The notes under the pieces: generated by a model | What the model was told of the DNA's origin: nothing | Databases searched by the model: none | The model's input: only the letters and a program-made list of their open reading frames with translations | NCBI RefSeq assembly: GCF_016863495.1 | Contig: NZ_BOOZ01000034.1 | Span: 30,241-94,240 of the forward strand | DNA length: 64,000 nt | From: Micromonospora andamanensis | Lineage (GTDB): Bacteria > Actinomycetota > Actinomycetes > Mycobacteriales > Micromonosporaceae | Direction: 5' to 3' | Part shown: positions 58,544 to 64,000 of the stretch, piece after piece | Layout of the letters: every line of letters begins with the position of its first letter | Position numbering within the stretch: position 1 is the stretch's first letter | Made by a program: the position numbers and the translations under genes

Positions 58544-59245
58544 TCAGGCCAGCGCGGAGACGATGTCCGCGATCGAGCGGCGGCGGCCGGTGTAGAAGGG
58601 GACCTCTTCCCGGACGTGCAGCCGGGCGCGGGAGGCCCGCAGGTCACGCATCAGGTCGACGATCCGGTGCAGTTCATCAGCCTCGAAGGCGAGCATCCAC
58701 TCGTAGTCGCCGAGCGCGAACGAGGCGACCGTGTTGGCCCGGACGTCCGGGTAGCCTCGGGCCATCTTGCCGTGCTCGGCGAGCAGTTCCCGCCGCTCGG
58801 CGTCGGGCAGCAGATACCAGTCGTACGAGCGGACGAACGGGTAGACGCAGAGGTAGGCGCGGGCCTCCTCGCCGGCCAGGAACGCCGGGATGTGACTCTT
58901 GTTGAACTCGGCCGGCCGGTGCAGCGCCATCTGCGACCAGACGGGGGTCATCGCCCGGCCCAGGGCGGTCCGCCGCAACCGCAGGTACGCGTCCTGGAGG
59001 TCGTCGCTGGACGACGAGTGCCACCAGACCATCAGGTCGGCGTCGGCGCGCAGCCCGGAAACGTCGTAGGTGCCGCGCACCACCACGTCCTTGCCGGCCA
59101 GCTCCTCGATCAGCGACTCGACCTCGCCTGTGACGTTGTCGCGCAGCGACGGCAGCGGCGCGCTGGCCCGGAACACCGACCACATGGTGTAGCGGATGGT
59201 GTCGTTCAGTTCCTTCAGTCGGGCGGCGTTCGTCTGCTCGGTCAT
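58544..59245 (-). CDS. hemQ: hydrogen peroxide-dependent haem synthase HemQ (coproheme decarboxylase)
   Basis: A 233-residue protein of the chlorite-dismutase-like family that lacks chlorite activity and acts as coproheme decarboxylase, the last step of haem synthesis in Gram-positive bacteria. It shows LNDTIRYTMWSVFRA, TYDVSGLRADADLMVWW, RPAEFNKSHIPAFLAGEEARAYLCVYPFVRSYDWYLL and MARGYPDVRANTVASFALGDYEWMLAFE, in which the haem-ligand His precedes MARGY (EHGKMARGY). The start ATG overlaps the hemG stop (ATGA). It is the last gene of hemE-hemG-hemQ, a complete hint of the coproporphyrin-dependent pathway. Confidence 0.94.
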   Translation of the reverse strand: MTEQTNAARLKELNDTIRYTMWSVFRASAPLPSLRDNVTGEVESLIEELAGKDVVVRGTYDVSGLRADADLMVWWHSSSSDDLQDAYLRLRRTALGRAMTPVWSQMALHRPAEFNKSHIPAFLAGEEARAYLCVYPFVRSYDWYLLPDAERRELLAEHGKMARGYPDVRANTVASFALGDYEWMLAFEADELHRIVDLMRDLRASRARLHVREEVPFYTGRRRSIADIVSALA

Positions 59246-60651
59246 TTCCCCGATCCTCCCAATGCCGTGATGATCTCCTCGGCCGCCGTCTCGCCGGAGC
59301 GGACGCAGACCGGGATGCCGACCCCGTCGTAGCCGGCGCCGGCCAGCCGCAGCGTCGGATGCGCCGCCCGCAGCGCCGACCGGGCGGCGATGACCCGGTC
59401 GAGGTGACCGGGGGTGTACTGCGGCAACGCCCCGCCCCAGCGCTGCACGTGCCCGGCGACCGGGGCGGGCAGCGGCGCGCCCAGCACCGCGGACAGCTCC
59501 CGGTGCACGGTGGCGGCGAGATCCTCGTCGGGGCGTTGAAGTTGCTCCTCGTCGCCGTAGCGGCCCACCGAGGCGCGCACCAGGGCCAGCCCGTCCGGCC
59601 GGCGCAGGTGCCCCCACTTCGTGGTGAAGAAGGTGGCCGCTTTGACCAGCAGCCCTTCGGTGGCGGGCACCAGGAAGCCGGAGAGGTCGGGCAGCGCCGG
59701 TTCGGGCAGCGCGAGGGTGACGAGCGCGACGCTCGCGTAGTCCAGCCCGCCGACCACCTCGGCGGTTTCCGGGGCGATGTCGGCGAGCAGCCGGGCGGCC
59801 GGCCGGGCCGGCACCGCGAGCACCACCGCGTCCACGTCGACGTGCTCGGCGTCGCGGGTCGGGCCGACAGTCAACCGCCAGCCGGTGGCGGACGGGGTCA
59901 GCTCGCGTACCGCCGCGTTGCGGTGGATCGTCGCACCGCTGGCGGCCACGGCCGCGTCGACAAGGGTGCTGAGGCCGCCGTCGAGGGTGCCGAAGACCGG
60001 CTCGCCGGGGGCGCGGGGAGCGGCTGCCTGCGCCGCGCGGACCGCGCCCAGCAGCGTGTGCTCCGCCCGGGCGGCCCGGGCCAGCGCCGGCATGGTGGTG
60101 ACCAGGGACAGGTCGTCGGCCCGGCCGGCGTAGACGCCGCCGAGCATCGGGTCGACAAGCCTGTCGACCACCTCGGCGCCGAACCGCGACCGGACCAGCG
60201 CGCCCACGGAGACGTCGTCCCCGGGGCCGAGCAGCGGCCCACCACCGTCCCGGTCGGCCTCCGGGGTGGGCCGGGCCACCGCCGACACCTTGTCCAGATC
60301 ACCGGGTACGCCGACAAGCGTGCCGCCGGGGATCGGGCGTAGCCCGCCGTCGACGGCCAGCGCCGCCTGCCCGATCGTGGGGTGCACGATGCGTCCCGCC
60401 AGGCCGAGCCGGCGGACCAGGGCGACGGCTGCGGATTCCCCTCCGGCCGGGTCACGCATCAGGAACGACTCGGCGCCGAACTCGACAGGCCCGCCGGCCA
60501 GCTCACCGGTGCGCAGCTTGCCGCCGAGCGCGCCGGACTGCTCGTACACGGTGATGTCGAGGTCGGCGGGGCCCCGGTCACGCAGCCGGACCGCGGCGGC
60601 CAGGCCGGCGATGCCGCCGCCGACCACCGCCACCCGCCGCCGCGTCGCCAT
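59242..60651 (-). CDS. hemG: coproporphyrinogen III / protoporphyrinogen oxidase
   Basis: A 469-residue FAD enzyme that oxidises coproporphyrinogen III (coproporphyrin branch, also called CgoX/HemY-type). The N-terminal dinucleotide fold is VAVVGGGIAGLAAAVRL (~residues 8-24) with the ribose-binding glutamate in VYEQSG. A central motif is EPVFGTLDGGLSTLVDA, and the C-terminal FAD-contact region is RLAGAGYDGVGIPVCVRSGE. Length and order are normal. Five bases after hemE; four-base overlap with hemQ. The presence of HemQ next to it supports the coproporphyrin rather than the classic protoporphyrin route. Confidence 0.93.
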   Translation of the reverse strand: MATRRRVAVVGGGIAGLAAAVRLRDRGPADLDITVYEQSGALGGKLRTGELAGGPVEFGAESFLMRDPAGGESAAVALVRRLGLAGRIVHPTIGQAALAVDGGLRPIPGGTLVGVPGDLDKVSAVARPTPEADRDGGGPLLGPGDDVSVGALVRSRFGAEVVDRLVDPMLGGVYAGRADDLSLVTTMPALARAARAEHTLLGAVRAAQAAAPRAPGEPVFGTLDGGLSTLVDAAVAASGATIHRNAAVRELTPSATGWRLTVGPTRDAEHVDVDAVVLAVPARPAARLLADIAPETAEVVGGLDYASVALVTLALPEPALPDLSGFLVPATEGLLVKAATFFTTKWGHLRRPDGLALVRASVGRYGDEEQLQRPDEDLAATVHRELSAVLGAPLPAPVAGHVQRWGGALPQYTPGHLDRVIAARSALRAAHPTLRLAGAGYDGVGIPVCVRSGETAAEEIITALGGSGK

Positions 60652-60656
60652 CGCGG

Positions 60657-61754
60657 TCAGCCCCGCTCGACCGGCCGGCCGGACAGCTCGTGTACCAGGG
60701 CGACCACCCGGGTCAGCACTTCCGGGTCGGTCTCCGGCAGCACACCGTGGCCGAGGTTGAACACGTGCCCCGGCGCGGCCCGGCCCTGCTCCAGGATGCG
60801 GCGTACCTCGGTCTCCACCGCCGGCCAGGGGGCCAGCAGCAGAGTCGGGTCAAGGTTGCCCTGCACGGCCCGCTCCGGCCCGATCCGGCGGGTCGCGACG
60901 TCAAGCGGGGTACGCCAGTCGACGCCCACCACGTCGGCCCCGGCCTCGCCCATCGCGCCGAGCAGTTCGGCGGTGCCCACCCCGAAGTGGATCCGGGGCA
61001 CGCCGGCGTCGACGAGCCCGGCGAGCACCTTCGTCGAGTGAGGCAGCACGAAGCGGCGGTAGTCGGCCTCGGAGAGCGCGCCGGCCCACGAGTCGAACAG
61101 CTGCACCGCAGACACGCCGGCCTCGATCTGCACCCGCAGGAACGCCAGGGTCACCTCGGCCAGCCGACCCGCGAGGGTGTGCCACAGCTCGGGCTCGCCG
61201 TACATCAGCGCCTTGGTCTTGGCGTGGGTACGCGACGGGCCCCCTTCCACCAGGTAGCTGGCAAGCGTGAACGGGGCTCCGGCGAAGCCGATGAGCGGAG
61301 TGTCGCCCAGTTCCTTGACGAGCATCCGCACCGCCTCGTCGACAAAGTCGACGTCGTCGCGGTCGATCAGCCGGATCCGTTCGATGTCGGCGGCGGTACG
61401 CACCGGCTCGGCCACCACGGGCCCGGTGCCGGGCACGATGTCCAGGTCGACCCCGGCGGCGGCCACCGGCACCACGATGTCGCTGAACAGGATCGCCGCG
61501 TCCACCCCGTGTCGGCGTACCGGCTGGAGGGTGATCTCGGTGACCAGGTCGGGGCGGCGGCACGACTCCAGCATCGCCACGTTGGCCCGGATCTCGCGGT
61601 ACTCCGGCAGCGACCGGCCAGCCTGGCGCATGAACCAGACCGGGGTGTGCGGGACGGGCAGACGGCGACACGCCCGCACGAAGGGCGAATCGGCGGGCCC
61701 GCCGGGGCGGGGTTCGTCGTCTCGGGCGGCGGTGCCCGTGGTGTCGGTGGTCAT
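60657..61754 (-). CDS. hemE: uroporphyrinogen decarboxylase
   Basis: A 365-residue enzyme that removes four acetate carboxyls from uroporphyrinogen III to give coproporphyrinogen III. Signatures: PVWFMRQAGRSLPEYREIR (~residue 38), the catalytic Asp in AILFSDIVVP, GFAGAPFTLASYLVEGG, FDSWAGALS, FGVGTAELLG and QGNLDPTLL. The ATG at 61754 gives the normal length; the open frame reaches 61946 but has no conserved sequence. First gene of the hem operon, divergent from the DUF3000 gene over 163 bp. Confidence 0.95.
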   Translation of the reverse strand: MTTDTTGTAARDDEPRPGGPADSPFVRACRRLPVPHTPVWFMRQAGRSLPEYREIRANVAMLESCRRPDLVTEITLQPVRRHGVDAAILFSDIVVPVAAAGVDLDIVPGTGPVVAEPVRTAADIERIRLIDRDDVDFVDEAVRMLVKELGDTPLIGFAGAPFTLASYLVEGGPSRTHAKTKALMYGEPELWHTLAGRLAEVTLAFLRVQIEAGVSAVQLFDSWAGALSEADYRRFVLPHSTKVLAGLVDAGVPRIHFGVGTAELLGAMGEAGADVVGVDWRTPLDVATRRIGPERAVQGNLDPTLLLAPWPAVETEVRRILEQGRAAPGHVFNLGHGVLPETDPEVLTRVVALVHELSGRPVERG

Positions 61755-61917
61755 CGCGGCAATCGTGCCACGCGGCCGATCGCCGTCCCGCGCCCACCGC
61801 CGCCTTTGTGACGTAGCGCGGTAACGGCACCGGCCCTGGATCCGGAGCGTGGTACGCGCCGGGTGATCGTCGGCGCGCCTCACGATCGGGACCGGGGCGG
61901 CGGAATAGGCTGCGGGC

Positions 61918-62490
61918 ATGGCCCCCCCGATCGCGCTTCCCGACACGTTCGCCCGCGCGGTCGCGGGGCTCCGGTCGGCGACGCCCCGGCCGGAGATCCT
62001 GCTGGAGGAGGTGGGGGCGCCGCAGCGGCTCGCCCCCTATTCCTTCGCGCTCTCCGCGTCGGTGCTGCGCGACGGTGACGAGGTGGCGAGCGGGCGGCTG
62101 ATCCTGCTGCACGATCCGGCCGGGCACGAGGCGTGGCAGGGCACTCTGCGGCTGGTCACCTACGTGACCGCCGAGTTGGAGGTCGACCTGGCCGCCGATC
62201 CGCTGCTGCCCGGGGTGGGGTGGACCTGGCTCACCGACGCCCTCGACGCCCAGGACGCGGGATACCGGGCCATCGGCGGGACGATCACGCAGACGATGTC
62301 GACCCGGTTCGGCGAACTGGCCGGCCCGCCCGCGGCCGGCGACGTGGAGATCCGCGCCTCCTGGACACCTACCGGCGGCGACCTCGCCGCCCACCTGGAC
62401 GCCTGGTGCACCCTGCTCGCCTCCACCGCCGGCCTGCCGCCGCCCGGCGTCACCGCCCTGCCGGAGCGCCGCCCGGCCGCCACCGGCTGA
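61918..62490 (+). CDS. DUF3000 protein
   Basis: A 190-residue actinobacterial-specific protein. It opens with LPDTFARAVAGLRSATPRPEILLEEV, typical of DUF3000, and contains GRLILLHDPAGHEAWQGTLRLVTYVTAELEVDLA, LLPGVGWTWLTDALDA, TQTMSTRFGELA and the closing LDAWCTLLASTAGLPPPGV. Soluble, no signal peptide. The genomic position next to hemE and a ribonuclease D-like gene is commonly conserved in actinomycetes as I recall. Function unknown. Confidence 0.9.
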   Translation: MAPPIALPDTFARAVAGLRSATPRPEILLEEVGAPQRLAPYSFALSASVLRDGDEVASGRLILLHDPAGHEAWQGTLRLVTYVTAELEVDLAADPLLPGVGWTWLTDALDAQDAGYRAIGGTITQTMSTRFGELAGPPAAGDVEIRASWTPTGGDLAAHLDAWCTLLASTAGLPPPGVTALPERRPAATG

Positions 62491-62588
62491 GCGTGCCCGT
62501 CCGGTACCGGCCGCGCCTCTTCCGGGCGCCCGACACGCGGCAGGGCGGGTGCGCGGCACTCGATCCACTCGCGCACTAGGGTTGTCAG

Positions 62589-63899
62589 GTGACCGACGAA
62601 CCACCCCTGCGCCGTCGGGCCGCCGCAAGTCGTACGGGAAACGACACGCAGCACCCGCCGTCGGAGCCCTCGGACGCGGGGACCGAGCCCACCGGCGGCC
62701 AGCCCGTCCCGCTTACCGCACCCCGCGAGGGCACGCCCGAGCCAGTCGCCGCCCCGGACCAGTTGGCCGAGGTCGTGGCGCGGTTCGCCAACGGTGCCGG
62801 GCCGGTGGCCCTGGACGCCGAACGCGCCTCCGGTTACCGGTACAGCCAGCGCGCGTACCTCGTGCAGTTGCGACGCGCCGGTGCAGGCACCGTGCTCATC
62901 GACCCTTTACCGCTGCCCGACCTGAGTGCCCTGGATGCCGCGATCGCCGAGGCGGAGTGGGTGCTGCACGCCGCGAACCAGGATCTGCCCTGCCTGGCGG
63001 AGCTCGGGCTGCGGCCCCGCCGCCTGTTCGACACCGAGCTGGCGGCACGGCTGGCAGGTTTCGAGCGGGTGGGGCTCGCGGCGCTCACCGAGCAGTTGCT
63101 CGGGTTCAGCCTGGAGAAGCACCACTCCGCGGCGGACTGGTCGAGCCGGCCGTTGCCCGAGTCGTGGCTGACCTACGCCGCCTTGGACGTCGAGATGCTC
63201 ACCGACCTGCGCGACGCGCTCGACGCCGAGCTGGCCCGGCAGGGCAAGTCCGAGTGGGCGGCGGAGGAGTTCGCCGCGCTCGTACGCAGCGGCGACCGGC
63301 CGCCCCGGGTACGCGCCGAGCCGTGGCGACGGACCTCCGGGATCCACCGGGTCCGGGGTGCGCGGGCGCAGGCCCGGGTCCGTTCCCTGTGGTACGCCCG
63401 CGACCAGATCGCCGCCCGGCGGGACACCGCACCGGGACGGGTGCTGCCCGACTCGGCGATCGTCGCGGCGGCCGAGCTGGACCCGAGGGACGAGAAGACC
63501 CTGCTCACCCTGCCCGGCTTCGGCGGTCGGTCGGTGCGACGTCTGGCCCGTACCTGGCTGGCGGCGCTCGACGACGCCCGGCAACTGCCCGACGACGCCC
63601 TGCCGGTGGCGCCGACGGTGGAGGGCCCGCCGCCGCCGCACCGGTGGGCGGAGCGGGATCCGGCCGCCGCCGCCCGCCTGGCCCGCTGCCGGGAGGTGGT
63701 GTTGCGGGTGTCCGGTGAGCACAACCTGCCGGCGGAAAATCTGATCTCCCCCGACACCATCCGACGGATCGCCTGGCAGCCCCCCGAGGAGATCACCGAG
63801 ACCACCGTCGCCGAGGCCCTGCGCGCCCACCACGCCCGCGAATGGCAGATCACCCTCCTCCTCCCCGACCTGGCCCAAGCCCTACCCCCCACCCCCTGA
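62589..63899 (+). CDS. ribonuclease D-like 3'-5' exonuclease with HRDC domain
   Basis: A 436-residue protein. After a ~60-residue disordered Pro/Thr-rich tail, a DEDD exonuclease domain shows ExoI ALDAERASGYRYSQRAYLVQ (catalytic D and E), ExoII WVLHAANQDLPCLAEL (Asp) and ExoIII TYAALDVEML (Tyr and Asp). A following HRDC domain (ALYARDQIAARRDTAPGR-like segment, VLPDSAIVAAAEL, LLTLPGFGGRSVRRL) and a C-terminal helical part complete the RNase D layout. Expected to trim 3' ends of tRNA or other stable RNA. The GTG at 62589 is the first start in frame. The gene ends 101 bases before the window edge. Confidence 0.9.
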   Translation: MTDEPPLRRRAAASRTGNDTQHPPSEPSDAGTEPTGGQPVPLTAPREGTPEPVAAPDQLAEVVARFANGAGPVALDAERASGYRYSQRAYLVQLRRAGAGTVLIDPLPLPDLSALDAAIAEAEWVLHAANQDLPCLAELGLRPRRLFDTELAARLAGFERVGLAALTEQLLGFSLEKHHSAADWSSRPLPESWLTYAALDVEMLTDLRDALDAELARQGKSEWAAEEFAALVRSGDRPPRVRAEPWRRTSGIHRVRGARAQARVRSLWYARDQIAARRDTAPGRVLPDSAIVAAAELDPRDEKTLLTLPGFGGRSVRRLARTWLAALDDARQLPDDALPVAPTVEGPPPPHRWAERDPAAAARLARCREVVLRVSGEHNLPAENLISPDTIRRIAWQPPEEITETTVAEALRAHHAREWQITLLLPDLAQALPPTP

Positions 63900-64000
63900 C
63901 CCCACCCGCTCCCACCCACCCACCCCTGCCCCCGCCCCCCGCCCGCCCCGCCTCCGCCGCGGTGATCAAGAAGTTTGCGTCGGCGCCACGCCGCTTGGGG
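63900..64000. other. terminal intergenic DNA with a possible dispersed motif
   Basis: C-rich noncoding sequence followed at 63961-63981 by the segment GTGATCAAGAAGTTTGCGTC, which I recall as a frequent intergenic motif in Micromonosporaceae genomes. It occurs once in this window; nothing coding is visible up to the edge. Confidence 0.35.

Noticed and set aside
1..64000. tRNA, rRNA or prophage genes
   Set aside because: No cloverleaf-like sequence, rRNA segment, integrase or phage structural protein was recognised on either strand.

Overview
The window is high-GC actinomycete DNA, most likely Micromonospora or a close relative in the Micromonosporaceae. This rests on the strong G/C bias at third codon positions, frequent GTG starts, tightly overlapping genes (ATGA, GTGA and TGATG junctions), and the gene families present: a CebR/CebEFG/BglC locus, XRE-DUF397 pair, DUF3000, Stealth proteins and LamG/RHS pairs. 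No rRNA, tRNA, insertion sequence or CRISPR array was seen.

Layout. 1-3.4 kb: two ACT-domain proteins (minus strand), then a phosphotransferase/acyl-CoA dehydrogenase pair resembling the two halves of ACAD10/11 or LvaA/LvaC. 3.4-3.9 kb: an isolated 121-bp inverted-repeat element. 3.9-9.9 kb: a cello-oligosaccharide uptake operon (cebE-cebF-cebG-bglC, then cebR) headed by two CebR-type operators. 9.9-13.5 kb: four unrelated small loci. 13.8-21.0 kb: a compact HerA-like ATPase, SbcD, SbcC, NurA and spermidine-synthase-like operon, an archaeal-style DNA-end-processing gene set. 21.2-23.5 kb: sigma factor, zinc anti-sigma factor and a secreted-repeat lipoprotein.

23.8-31.4 kb: a surface-polysaccharide island with three Stealth-family sugar-phosphotransferases, one fused to a GT4 glycosyltransferase. 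The forward three-gene operon looks less G/C-rich than its surroundings. 31.8-35.8 kb: an AlkA-like glycosylase, a small Cys-containing protein, an ATP-dependent DNA ligase and a secreted TAP-like peptidase. 35.9-47.3 kb (minus strand): a polymorphic-toxin locus in the order LamG surface protein, 2222-residue RHS protein with a HINT domain and an unrecognised 129-residue C-terminal toxin candidate, then a candidate immunity protein. Toxin and immunity segments are visibly more A/T-rich. 47.6-53.9 kb: HxlR regulator/DUF899 pair, acetyltransferase, two tiny overlapping genes, XRE-DUF397 pair, L7/L12-like membrane protein, LigD-type polymerase, MsrB and a DUF305-like lipoprotein.

54.1-58.5 kb: three copper-dependent AA10 polysaccharide monooxygenases. 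One carries a CBM5/12 chitin module; the other two are tandem duplicates with CBM2 modules, a shared folded 5' leader and near-identical terminators. 58.5-61.8 kb: the coproporphyrin-dependent haem genes hemE-hemG-hemQ (minus strand). 61.9-63.9 kb: DUF3000 protein and a ribonuclease D-like exonuclease. The ceb locus and the AA10 enzymes fit one cellulose/chitin-degrading lifestyle, while the Stealth and RHS islands are the variable, competition- or surface-related parts.
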